From Dyadobacter sp. CY312 (GTDB taxonomy: Bacteria; Bacteroidota; Bacteroidia; Cytophagales; Spirosomataceae), in assembly GCF_021390535.1 (NCBI RefSeq), contig NZ_JAJUXG010000001.1, positions 248,001 to 312,000 of the forward strand: 64,000 bases of DNA. The letters run 5' to 3'. Both the position numbers and the translations under genes were made by a program. The notes under the pieces are model-generated. The model was not told the DNA's origin and did not search any database. It saw only the letters and a program-made list of their open reading frames with translations. Of the stretch, positions 1 to 8,985 are shown one piece after another; the stretch's first letter is position 1; the number at the start of each line of letters is the position of its first letter.

Positions 1-1290
1 ATTGGAGCTGAGGGGCAGTGGGATTCGTTTTTTACAGCCTGGCTGAAAATTGCTGGCCCCAGCCCTGTTGACAGCCAGGCTGGCAAGGATATCGTTTGGC
101 GCTCACGTAGCAAGGAATCAGTTACCCTGCTGGCTTCCCTGGCGAGCGACAATGCGGTCGATTTGAAAAAGCGTTTACGCTATTTCCGTGCATTTGATTT
201 TAATCCAGCGGCAAAGGAAAAATCTGCGGCCTTGGTTAAAATAATGAATGGAAATGCTGTAAATCAAAGTGAGATTAACGAGTTGGCATTGCGACATCTT
301 GATCCGGATTTTGTAAAAAAATCACCCCAGGCGATGGCTTCGCTAAAAAAACTACTGGATGCATCTTATGGCACAGCAACTTATCTTGAATTGGTAGCAC
401 GCTATGAGCTGGTTGGCGAAAACAAGCGTCTGCTTGATCTTGCATTGTCTGGTTCTCAGGTGAATTTGGTTAGGATGGCCGGGCAGCAATTATTAATACA
501 GGGCGGTTCTGATCTGATATGGAAGACAATAAAAGGACAGGATAAAACCAAAGCCCAGGCCGTTCTATCTTCCATTAGATCCGCCGGAAGTAAAGAGTCA
601 CTCGAAATTCTTGAAAAAGTTTCCCTTGATCCTTCATACTCTTTACCAGTCAGAACTGAGGCTGTCAAGTCGCTTGGAGGTACAATGAAAGGAGAGGATC
701 AGGTTTTACTTTTATTAAAGTCAGATAAGCTATCGGGAGACCTGAAAATTGCCGCAGTTCAGGGCGTGAGTGGTGCATGGAGGCAATCTGTTAAAGTAGA
801 AGCCGCTAGGTATCTGGAAGGCACTCTGACTAATACCAGAAAACATCCTGAATTAAAAGAGCTGACCGCCATGAAAGGAAATGCCTCAAAAGGTAAGGAG
901 GTTTTCCAAGTGTACTGTTCTGTATGTCACCAGGTTAACAACACAGGAATGGACTTTGGTCCGAAACTGTCCGAAATAGGTAGCAAGCTACCCAAAGAGG
1001 CGTTGTACTCGGCTATATTCGAGCCAAATGCCGGTATTGGCTTCGGCTACGAAGGTTTCGAAGTAACCCTCAAAGACGGCTCCGTGGTAGCGGGAATTGT
1101 TTCAAGTAAAACCGAAACAGATCTTATTCTCAAATTTCCAGGCGGCTCAACCCAGGAATACAAAATGTCTCAGGTGAAATCAATGAAACAAATGAAGGAT
1201 TCCATGATGCCGGCAGGTCTTCAGGACGCAATGACTACCGACGAACTAGTGAATATGGTCGAGTACCTGGGGAGTTTAAAGAAAATATAA
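1..1290 (+). CDS. PVC-type heme-binding c-type cytochrome, C-terminal part (5' end outside window)
   Basis: The reading frame is open from base 1, so this is the last 429 or so residues of a longer protein whose start lies to the left. An internal TTG at 163 is not a convincing start because the frame continues upstream. The first two thirds are helical and HEAT-like. The end is a small cytochrome c domain: the heme motif CSVCH is encoded at 916-930, with FGPKL about ten residues later and a likely distal Met in the SMMPAG stretch. This arrangement matches the periplasmic family of large dehydrogenase/HEAT/heme-binding proteins first noted in planctomycetes and verrucomicrobia, often found with ThuA and sugar-isomerase genes in Bacteroidota. 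Its neighbours SusC, SusD, an isomerase and ThuA on the same strand fit a role in oxidising a sugar-like substrate in the periplasm. The substrate is unknown. Confidence 0.85.
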   Translation: MGAEGQWDSFFTAWLKIAGPSPVDSQAGKDIVWRSRSKESVTLLASLASDNAVDLKKRLRYFRAFDFNPAAKEKSAALVKIMNGNAVNQSEINELALRHLDPDFVKKSPQAMASLKKLLDASYGTATYLELVARYELVGENKRLLDLALSGSQVNLVRMAGQQLLIQGGSDLIWKTIKGQDKTKAQAVLSSIRSAGSKESLEILEKVSLDPSYSLPVRTEAVKSLGGTMKGEDQVLLLLKSDKLSGDLKIAAVQGVSGAWRQSVKVEAARYLEGTLTNTRKHPELKELTAMKGNASKGKEVFQVYCSVCHQVNNTGMDFGPKLSEIGSKLPKEALYSAIFEPNAGIGFGYEGFEVTLKDGSVVAGIVSSKTETDLILKFPGGSTQEYKMSQVKSMKQMKDSMMPAGLQDAMTTDELVNMVEYLGSLKKI

Positions 1291-1394
1291 CGCAACGGCT
1301 TTACAGCCGAAAACTATAATCCAATCCATCTTTTACGGTCTGTTCTACTTTGCTTCATGATCTGATCGTGAAGAACCTATGCGTAAATTTTTAA

Positions 1395-4300
1395 ATGTCC
1401 ATTTTATTTAAGCCTTGCCAATTCATGACAACATTTATTAGAAATTTAACTTTTTGTATCAGCAGGAGAATACTCTACGTTCCCTTATTCCTACTTTTTG
1501 CTACCCAGCTTTTAGCACAAAATTCCTCGATTAAAGGAAAAGTTGCCGATGAACAAGGACAGCCGCTCCCTGGTGTGAGCATACTGGTGAAAGGTACTAC
1601 TACCGGTACTGTGACTGATGTTGAAGGAACATTTACACTTGAAGCAAAGGGAGGCGAAACACTCGTATTCTCCTACATCGGTTATCACACCCAGGAAGTG
1701 CCCGTTAGCAACCGTTCGGTGGTTGATGTTACCCTGGCCACTGATGTGAAATCGCTATCAGAAGTAGTTGTTGTGGGGTATGGAACTGAAAAAAGAGCAA
1801 CCATTACCGGTGCAGTAGTTGCAGTGCAAGGTAAGGATATTCAGCAGTCGCCTGCGATGAATGTTGGAAGCAGCTTGTCTGGTCGTTTGCCAGGGTTAGT
1901 TGCTGTAACACCGTCTGGTGAGCCGGGAAGTGACAATTCTACATTGCGAATCCGCGGTGTAAATAGTCTTGGCAACAACGATCCTTTGGTCGTAGTTGAT
2001 GGTATACCGGGCAGATCGCTCGAAAGGCTCGACCCAAACAGTATCGAGAGTATTTCCGTTCTCAAAGATGCTTCTGCGGCAATTTATGGTGCTCAGGCGG
2101 CTAACGGAGTAATTTTGGTTACAACCAAAAGAGGGAAGCTGGGTAAGCCGGAAGTGACACTGAATTTCAACCAGGGATGGGGAAAACCAACACGGCTTCC
2201 TAAACTTACGGACGCCGCAGAATATGCAACACTGCAAAATGAAATAGAATACTATAAGCAGGCGGATGTTGCCAACTACGTTCCCAAATTCACTCCCGAA
2301 GAAATTCAGAAGTTCAGAGATGGCTCCGATCCATGGAAGTATCCCAATACAGATTGGTACAAGGAAGTATTGAAACCGTGGTCGGGTCAAAACTATACAA
2401 ATGTTACCATTTCAGGAGGTAGTGAAGCCGTCAAATACTTTGTTTCCGTGGGTTCAAAAACTCAGGATGGTTTTTACAAAAACAGCGCAAATAAATATAA
2501 GCAGACAGATTTCAGAAGCAATCTGGACGGTAAAATCAACAAATATATCACTGTTGGATTTGATGTTACTGGTCGTTTGGAAGACAAAAACTATCCAATC
2601 CGCTCTGCGGGGAATATTTTTCGGATGGTGATGCGCGGCAAACCGAATGAAGTTGCTTACTGGCCCGACGGAACACCAGGCCCTGATATCGAATACGGAG
2701 ATAACCCTGTGGTTGTAAGCACGGACGCTACCGGTTATGATAACGATAAGTGGTATTACTTACAGAGCAATATTCGTCTCAATGTTCAGGTTCCGTGGGT
2801 GAAAGGCTTATCATTCTCAACCAATTCGGGTGTAGACAAAACATTCCGTTTTCAAAAGCGATTCGAAACGCCCTGGTACCTCTATTCTTGGGATAAGCAA
2901 ACTTATGATGCCGAGGGAAAGCCAGTTTTGATCCGCGGTAAAAAAGGATTTGAAGATGCACGCCTGACTCAAAGATCGGAGGACAGACTAGATATCCTGA
3001 TAAACGGATTGTTAAATTATGAGACTTCGATCAACAATATCCATAATCTAAAAGTATTGTTTGGGGCTGAAAGAAGAACCGGTTCCGGCGGACGTTTTGA
3101 AGCTTTTCGCAGGTTTTTTCTCTCTACTTCCATCGATGAGCTTTTTGCAGGAGGTGATGCCCAGAAGGACAACACCGGTATGCCATTTCAAAGTGCAAGG
3201 CTCAACTATTTTGGTCGTGTGAATTACAATCTTAAGGAAAAGTATCTGGCAGAATTCGTATGGAGATACGACGGCTCCTATATATTTCCTCAACAGAAAA
3301 GATTCGGATTTTTTCCAGGCGTTTCTTTGGGCTGGAGAGTATCGGAAGAAGACTTTTTCAAGCCTGTCAAGTTTATGGATAATCTCAAACTCCGTGCTTC
3401 GTGGGGACAAACCGGAAACGACCGTATCGATGAATATCAGTTTCTGGCATCCTACCTTTTTGGTCGTTGGGAAGGTGGTGCAACCAGCCCGATCCGCAAT
3501 CAGAATGCTATTTTTGGTATAGATCAAGAGCATAAAACGCTTTATGAGGCTCGTATTCCAAACCTTAACGTAACCTGGGAAGTTGCCAATCAGTCCAATA
3601 TCGGTTTTGAAACCGCATTTCTAAACAACAGACTGACACTGGAAGCAGATTATTTCAGTAACGTGCGCTCTCAGATATTATGGAGAAGAAATGCTTCTAT
3701 TCCTACATCTGCCGGACTGACACTGCCGCGTGAAAACATTGGAAAGGTTGCTAACAGCGGTTTTGAATTCAATTTGGGATGGCGCGACGAAATCAGAGAT
3801 TTCAAGTATCAGGTTGGTTTTAACGGAGGCTATCAGCGCAACAAGATCAAATTCTGGGATGAGTCTGCCGGAGTACCCGACTATCAGCGATCAACAGGTT
3901 TCCCGATTCCTACGGATCCATTAAACCCCAACAACGATCTCTTTTATCAGGCGAGTGGTATTTTTAGGGATAAAGCAGAGATCGACGCTTATCCTCATTG
4001 GGATGGGGCCAGACCTGGTGATATCAGATTTGAAGATGTGAACGGCGATGGAAAAATCGATGGTAACGACCGTGTGAGAAACCACAAAACAAACATTCCG
4101 CGCTTTTCAACAGGGTTGTCTCTCAATGCGCAATATAAAGGTTTTGACCTGGCCGTACTTTTCCAGGGTTCGATGGGTGCTGTGCAATACATCAACACCG
4201 AGTCTGGTGAGATCGGTAATTTCCTCAAAAGTTTTTACGACGAAAGATGGACTGTTGAGAACCCGGATGCAAGCGGACCCAGAACATTCAACCGCAGCAA

Positions 4301-4565
4301 CGAATACTGGCGCAATAACCGAAATACATTCTTTCTGATAAATACCGATTACGTGCGTTTAAAAAACCTTCAGCTGGGATACACCGTGCCGGCTGCGTTT
4401 ACCAAAAAAATCGGTATGTCGGTAGCGAGAATTTATGTGAGCGGTCTCAACCTGCTAACATTCACTCCTGATTACAAGGATTTTGATCCTGAAACAAGCA
4501 GTGAATCCGGACAGGGCTATCCTTCGCAGAAAGTGTTTAACACAGGTTTACTATTTACGTTTTAA
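1395..4565 (+). CDS. SusC/RagA-family TonB-linked outer membrane transporter
   Basis: A 1056-residue SusC-type porin that would import a ligand across the outer membrane using TonB energy, with the SusD lipoprotein as its lid. The N-terminus has a signal peptide ending near LLAQ (residues 38-42). A carboxypeptidase-regulatory-like domain follows (about 43-120, with GVSILVKGT and FSYIGY), then a TonB-box-like stretch EVVVVGYG (about 123-130). Next come the plug domain with the family hallmarks LRIRGVNS, PLVVVDGIP and SISVLKDASAAIYG, and a long beta-barrel ending in aromatic LLFTF. ATG at 1395 is used. An alternative ATG at 1425 would keep a cleaner signal peptide. SusD follows 12 bases after the stop, so the two form an operon. 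Confidence 0.95.
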   Translation: MSILFKPCQFMTTFIRNLTFCISRRILYVPLFLLFATQLLAQNSSIKGKVADEQGQPLPGVSILVKGTTTGTVTDVEGTFTLEAKGGETLVFSYIGYHTQEVPVSNRSVVDVTLATDVKSLSEVVVVGYGTEKRATITGAVVAVQGKDIQQSPAMNVGSSLSGRLPGLVAVTPSGEPGSDNSTLRIRGVNSLGNNDPLVVVDGIPGRSLERLDPNSIESISVLKDASAAIYGAQAANGVILVTTKRGKLGKPEVTLNFNQGWGKPTRLPKLTDAAEYATLQNEIEYYKQADVANYVPKFTPEEIQKFRDGSDPWKYPNTDWYKEVLKPWSGQNYTNVTISGGSEAVKYFVSVGSKTQDGFYKNSANKYKQTDFRSNLDGKINKYITVGFDVTGRLEDKNYPIRSAGNIFRMVMRGKPNEVAYWPDGTPGPDIEYGDNPVVVSTDATGYDNDKWYYLQSNIRLNVQVPWVKGLSFSTNSGVDKTFRFQKRFETPWYLYSWDKQTYDAEGKPVLIRGKKGFEDARLTQRSEDRLDILINGLLNYETSINNIHNLKVLFGAERRTGSGGRFEAFRRFFLSTSIDELFAGGDAQKDNTGMPFQSARLNYFGRVNYNLKEKYLAEFVWRYDGSYIFPQQKRFGFFPGVSLGWRVSEEDFFKPVKFMDNLKLRASWGQTGNDRIDEYQFLASYLFGRWEGGATSPIRNQNAIFGIDQEHKTLYEARIPNLNVTWEVANQSNIGFETAFLNNRLTLEADYFSNVRSQILWRRNASIPTSAGLTLPRENIGKVANSGFEFNLGWRDEIRDFKYQVGFNGGYQRNKIKFWDESAGVPDYQRSTGFPIPTDPLNPNNDLFYQASGIFRDKAEIDAYPHWDGARPGDIRFEDVNGDGKIDGNDRVRNHKTNIPRFSTGLSLNAQYKGFDLAVLFQGSMGAVQYINTESGEIGNFLKSFYDERWTVENPDASGPRTFNRSNEYWRNNRNTFFLINTDYVRLKNLQLGYTVPAAFTKKIGMSVARIYVSGLNLLTFTPDYKDFDPETSSESGQGYPSQKVFNTGLLFTF

Positions 4566-4577
4566 TCAGAACAACAG

Positions 4578-6386
4578 ATGAAAAAAATCGCACATATTAT
4601 TACCATATACTTTTTGTTGTTTTTCAGTAGTTCCTGCAACACCGACTTTCTTGACAAAGCTCCTTTGGATCAATACTCCGAAGCTGCTGTCTGGAACGAT
4701 CCAGCGCTTATTCAGGCTTTTGTAAATAGTATTTATTTCGGAATCCCTCATGGATTTAGTAACATCATGATGGCGTCTATATCTGACGAATCCATGTACA
4801 ATGGTGATTTCGGGAGTAGTAATGTTACCAAGAGCCTGGTCACTCCGAGTGATTATTCGATCTGGAATACCTATAACAGACAAGAGGGGATGATCTGGGA
4901 AAACGAATACAAGTACATTCGTGCTGCCAACATTTTTATGGGCAGAATACAAGCCGCCCCGGTCGACGATGCAGCAATGAGAACCCGGCTTACGGGTGAA
5001 GTACATTTTTTAAGAGCATACTTGTATTTCAACCTGCTTTCCATTTATGGTGGAGTTCCAATTGTTACAGAGGCCTACGGGCTTGGTGAAAACTATGAGG
5101 TTAAACGCAATACCTTTGAAGAGTGTGTGAAATTTATTTCGGAAGAGCTTGATAAAGCAGCTTCGATGTTGCCTGCCGTCTATTCGGATGCGGCGCTGAA
5201 AGGTCGTGCTACAAAAGGGGCAGCTCTGGGACTTAAAGCAAGATTGTTACTTTATGCTGCCAGCGATTTGTATCATAATCAATCCAAATGGGCAACAGGT
5301 TATGCCAATCCTGAATTAGTTGGTTACGTTGGAGCAAACAGAACTGCGCTTTGGGAATCGGCCAAGGCTGCCTGCAAAGCAGTGATGGATCTGGGAGTAT
5401 ACAGTATGTACAAGCCGGTACCGGGTACTGGTGAGTCAGCAGCCGATAATTATGCCGAAATGTTTTTGACCAAAGAGAATTCTGAGGATATTTTCGTACG
5501 CTTTTTCCTTCCTAAAACAGATGAGGAATGGGACGGTTACAATCCGGGATTGTACAATAACCCAAATGGCTACCATGGTTGGGGAAGCAATACGCCCCTT
5601 GGCCAGCTGGTTGACTCTTATGAAATGAAGGACGGCACCAAATTTAGCTGGGCAAATCCTGAACATGCAAAGGATCCTTATAAAAACAGAGAACCCCGTT
5701 TTTATGCCTCCATTCTTTACGAAGGAGCTCCATGGAGAAAGCGCCCTTCGGACGTGATAGCCAGTGACCCTGTTGGGATTATTCAGGTTGGATTTTGGGA
5801 GCGGTGGAATGCCACAACAAGTCAAACGGATGTAATTCCGGGTCTGGATACCAGAAAAGGACCAATAGAAGACTGGAATGGAACTTACACTGGCTATTAC
5901 CTGCGTAAGTTTGTCGATCCTAAAATCGATGCACAATATGTAAAGCAGGACTGGCCTTGGAGATACATGCGTTACACGGAAATACTGCTAAATTATGCAG
6001 AAGCGTGTATAGGCCTTGGACAGGAAACAGAAGCTAAAACGTACATCAATATGATACGGAAAAGGGCTGGGATGCCCGACATTACCGAAACCGGCGCTGC
6101 ATTGGTGGAGCGTTACCGCAACGAACGTAAAATTGAACTTGCCTACGAAGATCACCGGTATTTTGACGTGAGAAGATGGATGATTGCAGGCAGCACTTTT
6201 GGTCATGCAAAAGGTGTGGATGTAAGATATCCGCTGAATGCTGACAGAACAACGGCAACCAAACCAGTTTACAAGGTGATAGAAGTGCAGGAACGCGGGT
6301 GGAGAGACCGGCATTATTTGCTGCCTATCAAGTTGGATGAAATGAACAGAAATAAACTTCTGATTCAAAATCCGCTTTACGATTAA
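4578..6386 (+). CDS. SusD/RagB-family outer membrane lipoprotein
   Basis: A 602-residue substrate-binding lipoprotein that pairs with the SusC just upstream. The signal peptide ends in a lipobox with the lipidated cysteine at residue 20 (SSSC followed by NTDFLD). The N-terminal PLDQYSEAAVWND stretch, the TPR-like helices (HFLRAYLYFNLLSIYGGVPIV, KARLLLYAASD) and the C-terminal RYTEILLNYAEA and ERKIELAYEDHRYFDVRRWM stretches are all typical of the family. Its length is slightly above the usual 500-600. Ligand specificity cannot be read from the sequence. The locus context (cytochrome, Hyi-like isomerase, ThuA) suggests a small sugar or sugar-acid compound rather than a long polysaccharide, because no glycoside hydrolase is nearby. 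Confidence 0.95.
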   Translation: MKKIAHIITIYFLLFFSSSCNTDFLDKAPLDQYSEAAVWNDPALIQAFVNSIYFGIPHGFSNIMMASISDESMYNGDFGSSNVTKSLVTPSDYSIWNTYNRQEGMIWENEYKYIRAANIFMGRIQAAPVDDAAMRTRLTGEVHFLRAYLYFNLLSIYGGVPIVTEAYGLGENYEVKRNTFEECVKFISEELDKAASMLPAVYSDAALKGRATKGAALGLKARLLLYAASDLYHNQSKWATGYANPELVGYVGANRTALWESAKAACKAVMDLGVYSMYKPVPGTGESAADNYAEMFLTKENSEDIFVRFFLPKTDEEWDGYNPGLYNNPNGYHGWGSNTPLGQLVDSYEMKDGTKFSWANPEHAKDPYKNREPRFYASILYEGAPWRKRPSDVIASDPVGIIQVGFWERWNATTSQTDVIPGLDTRKGPIEDWNGTYTGYYLRKFVDPKIDAQYVKQDWPWRYMRYTEILLNYAEACIGLGQETEAKTYINMIRKRAGMPDITETGAALVERYRNERKIELAYEDHRYFDVRRWMIAGSTFGHAKGVDVRYPLNADRTTATKPVYKVIEVQERGWRDRHYLLPIKLDEMNRNKLLIQNPLYD

Positions 6387-6389
6387 TAT

Positions 6390-6463
6390 GGATTTTGCTT
6401 TCGGGTTCTGCTAATTGGTCAGTTTTTGATGATTAACTTAAAGCAGGCCCGGAAGCAAAATCC
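6390..6463 (+). terminator. Large imperfect hairpin after susD
   Basis: Two 16-base arms (6390-6405, GGATTTTGCTTTCGGG, and 6448-6463, its reverse complement with one T-G wobble) enclose about 40 bases that can pair further. There is no U-run after the hairpin, so it may act as an mRNA 3'-end stabiliser or partial terminator between susCD and the isomerase gene, rather than a classical intrinsic terminator. Confidence 0.5.
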
Positions 6464-6527
6464 AATGTTGAAACTAGCTTGTCAGTTGTATTTATTTTTC
6501 TCTGATTCTTTTTAAACGCTTTTAATA

Positions 6528-7424
6528 ATGACAATCAATAATGACAGACGTTCTGTTTTGAAAAATATGGTGAAGGGGGCTGGTGTACTGGCTTTGCCCT
6601 TGACCTTAACTAACGTATTTGGCGAAACTCAAAAGGTACTTGGCTCGGTCCTTCATGGTAAAATCAGACATTCGGTATGCAGATGGTGTTATAATAAAAT
6701 CCCTTTTGAGACATTTGCTCATGAAGTGAAAAAATTGGGCATTACATCAATTGAGTTGTGTGGTCCCTCAGAATGGCCGGTTCTTAAAAAGTACGGTCTT
6801 ACCTGTGCATTGCCATGGGGAGAAGGAATCACCAGAAATCTGGAAAAGGGCTTCTGTGATCCGGCAAATCATGAAGAACTCATCAAGGGTTTTGAAGATT
6901 TGATACCGCAGGTCCAACAAGCGGGATATGATCAGGTGATTTGTTTCTCGGGCAATCGACGTGGAATGAGTGATCTGGACGGAATGAGAAACTGTGCTGT
7001 AGCTTTAAGAAAACTCATGCCGACCGCCGAAAAACACAATGTGACACTGGTAATGGAGCTGCTCAATAGCAAGGTGAATCACAAGGATTATATGTGTGAT
7101 CGTACTTCCTGGGGAGCAGGTTTATGCGAAATGGTAGGTTCCGAAAAATTTAAGTTATTGTATGACATTTATCACATGCAGATCATGGAAGGCGACGTGA
7201 TTGCAACGATTAAAAAGTACCATAAATACATTTCGCATTACCACACGGGGGGCGTTCCGGGCAGGAATGAAATAGATGAAAGCCAGGAGGTTTTTTATCC
7301 TGCGATAATGAAAGCAATCGTTGACACCGGTTACAAGGGATTTGTAGGGCAAGAATTTATACCAAGCCGTAAGGATGACATTGCGTCCTTAAAACAAGCT
7401 GTAACCATTTGCGATATTTCCTGA
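6528..7424 (+). CDS. Hydroxypyruvate isomerase-like sugar isomerase/epimerase, Tat-exported
   Basis: A 298-residue TIM-barrel protein of the xylose isomerase-like superfamily. The barrel aligns by eye with hydroxypyruvate isomerase: VMELLNSK, a metal-ligand-type Glu, at about residues 177-184; DIYHMQIMEGD at about 214-224; HYHTGGVPGRNE; and GFVGQEFIPS near the end. The N-terminus reads NDRRSVLKNMVKGAG followed by a hydrophobic stretch. This is a twin-arginine signal (RR at 7-8), so the folded protein is probably exported to the periplasm, unlike the cytosolic E. coli Hyi. It sits between the SusCD pair and ThuA on the same strand and probably acts on the imported or oxidised sugar. The exact reaction (isomerase, epimerase or lyase) is not determinable here. 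Confidence 0.85.
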   Translation: MTINNDRRSVLKNMVKGAGVLALPLTLTNVFGETQKVLGSVLHGKIRHSVCRWCYNKIPFETFAHEVKKLGITSIELCGPSEWPVLKKYGLTCALPWGEGITRNLEKGFCDPANHEELIKGFEDLIPQVQQAGYDQVICFSGNRRGMSDLDGMRNCAVALRKLMPTAEKHNVTLVMELLNSKVNHKDYMCDRTSWGAGLCEMVGSEKFKLLYDIYHMQIMEGDVIATIKKYHKYISHYHTGGVPGRNEIDESQEVFYPAIMKAIVDTGYKGFVGQEFIPSRKDDIASLKQAVTICDIS

Positions 7425-7440
7425 GGCAGATCGCTTTTTT

Positions 7441-7469
7441 CTGCGGATTATTGCAGTAATTATCCGCAG
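7441..7469. terminator. Hairpin between isomerase and thuA genes
   Basis: Arms CTGCGGAT (7441-7448) and ATCCGCAG (7462-7469) pair perfectly, and further pairing is possible in the loop. Only scattered Ts follow, so termination is plausible but not certain. It could equally be an RNA-stability element inside one transcript. Confidence 0.4.
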
Positions 7470-7513
7470 TTCATTGTAGTTTAGTTTTTATTCAGAAATG
7501 TAAATCAGCAGTT

Positions 7514-8443
7514 ATGAAAAAGGTGATTTTTAGTATTGGGATTCTCTTTCTGATTTCCATCTGTGCTGTTACAGCGCAAAAACCGATGCGTATCATGATT
7601 CTGGATGGAGAGTCCAACCCATATCACCGCATTGATATCGGTACACAGATTATGAAAAAGCTGTTGGAGGAGTACAAACCATTTCAGGTGGAGGTTGTTT
7701 CCGCACCCGGGAAGGACGGCGATTTTAGTAATTTTATGCCAAGATTTATAGACTACCAGGCTATTGTACTGAATTATGATGTACCGACAGAGCGCTGGCC
7801 TGATGCCCTGAAAAAATCATTTGAACAGTACATGTCTAATGGTGGTGGTCTGGTAATTGTGCATGCGGCCAACAACTCATTTCCCGGCTGGGTTGAATTC
7901 AACAAAATGGTTGGTGTTGGTGGATGGCGCGACCGCGACGAGAAAAGCGGGCCATACTGGTATTACAAGGATGGAAAATTAGTGGAGGACAAGAAGCCAG
8001 GTAGTGCAGGTAGTCACGGGGCCAGGTTGCCATTTCCAATAAAGCTCGTCAATACAAATCATCCTGTAACCAGAGGATTACCAGCGGTCTGGATGCATCA
8101 TAATGATGAGCTGTACGCGAAACTGCGTGGGCCTGGTGAAAATATGACCGTACTTGCAACTGGTTATTCGGATAAAAACAATCACGGGACCGGATATGAT
8201 GAACCACAGATCATGGTTCTAAACTATGGCAAGGGCAGAATTTTTCACCATACAACCGGGCACGATCCGATAGGAATGAGCTCTGTGGATTTTGGTGTTT
8301 TATTGCTACGCGGGACAGAGTGGGTGGCAACAGGAAAAGTTACCCAAAAGGTACCTGCAAATTTTCCCACGGCTACTACTGTCAGCTACCGTGCTGACAT
8401 TGCTGCAATGAATCCAGTTCCGGCCAAACCAGCAGGTAAGTAG
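7514..8443 (+). CDS. ThuA-domain protein (trehalose-utilisation-like), secreted
   Basis: A 309-residue protein with a signal peptide (MKKVIFSIGILFLISICAVTAQ is about 22 residues long, cleaved after TAQ) followed by a ThuA domain, a class I glutamine amidotransferase-like fold. Recognisable stretches are MIMILDGESNPYH-like residues at the start of the mature protein, GGGLVIVHAANNSFPGW (about 113-130), the HPVTRGLP turn (about 187-194), HHNDELY, and GRIFHHTTGHD near the C-terminus. Members of this family are common beside heme-binding c-type cytochromes, sugar isomerases and SusCD genes in Bacteroidota and Planctomycetes, where they are assigned to sugar metabolism without a settled reaction. 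It is the last gene of the 1-8443 block, and a terminator lies about 150 bases downstream. Confidence 0.88.
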   Translation: MKKVIFSIGILFLISICAVTAQKPMRIMILDGESNPYHRIDIGTQIMKKLLEEYKPFQVEVVSAPGKDGDFSNFMPRFIDYQAIVLNYDVPTERWPDALKKSFEQYMSNGGGLVIVHAANNSFPGWVEFNKMVGVGGWRDRDEKSGPYWYYKDGKLVEDKKPGSAGSHGARLPFPIKLVNTNHPVTRGLPAVWMHHNDELYAKLRGPGENMTVLATGYSDKNNHGTGYDEPQIMVLNYGKGRIFHHTTGHDPIGMSSVDFGVLLLRGTEWVATGKVTQKVPANFPTATTVSYRADIAAMNPVPAKPAGK

Positions 8444-8985
8444 TTAGGTTTGGTAATATTGTCGCTGCGGAGGTAAGGTTGTGAGAAATACTCACGAGTG
8501 TTTTAACATGAAGTGGATTGAGCTCAGACAAGATAGACCTGACTTATCAAGAATGTCAGCGTCAATAATCAATAATTATATCGGTATACTCCATTGAGGC
8601 TATCTTCGTAATAAAACGGAGATAGCCTTTTGCGTTACGTAAATCTAGTATCAAGATGCTTAGGTTCTTATTGACACTAATAAACGCTCGGTATTCTCGT
8701 CCGAGTAGCCGGTTTGGACTTGCTCCGCAGGAGGGCGTAGCTGGCAGAGTGTGTTTTATACAGTTGAAGATGGAGACCGGCTTTTCAAATCTGGTGGTGT
8801 TTCAAAACCTTTTTGAGACGGGAAAGAAATCCTAAGGCCCAGGCTGCTGATGGTTTAATACCGGGAGGCCCGTTTAGAATAAAAAAATCTCTTCATTATT
8901 TGAGGAACTAATATCCAAAAAATAATCAAAAGTTGCAGGAATTTTATAGTTTAACCGAAGTTACATCTCAACGGTCAATCACGTT
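8444..8985. other. Intergenic region, 542 bp
   Basis: It contains one clear terminator (8597-8631). The rest, 8632-8985, holds no ORF I can support. A GC-rich patch at 8700-8780 and short coding-like fragments broken by stops around 8760-8880 could be the remains of a gene, but I cannot name one. The promoter of the sensor-kinase gene should lie in its last 100 bases; no clear TAnnTTTG box was found. Confidence 0.5.
8597..8631 (+). terminator. Intrinsic terminator after thuA
   Basis: A 13-base stem, AGGCTATCTTCGT paired with ACGGAGATAGCCT with one T-G wobble and loop AATAA, is followed by TTTT. It is well placed to end the transcript of the susCD-isomerase-thuA block. Confidence 0.75.

Noticed and set aside
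8700..8780. GC-rich patch that looked like a tRNA or structured RNA
   Set aside because: No acceptor-stem pairing, no GTTCRA T-loop and no consistent cloverleaf could be drawn.
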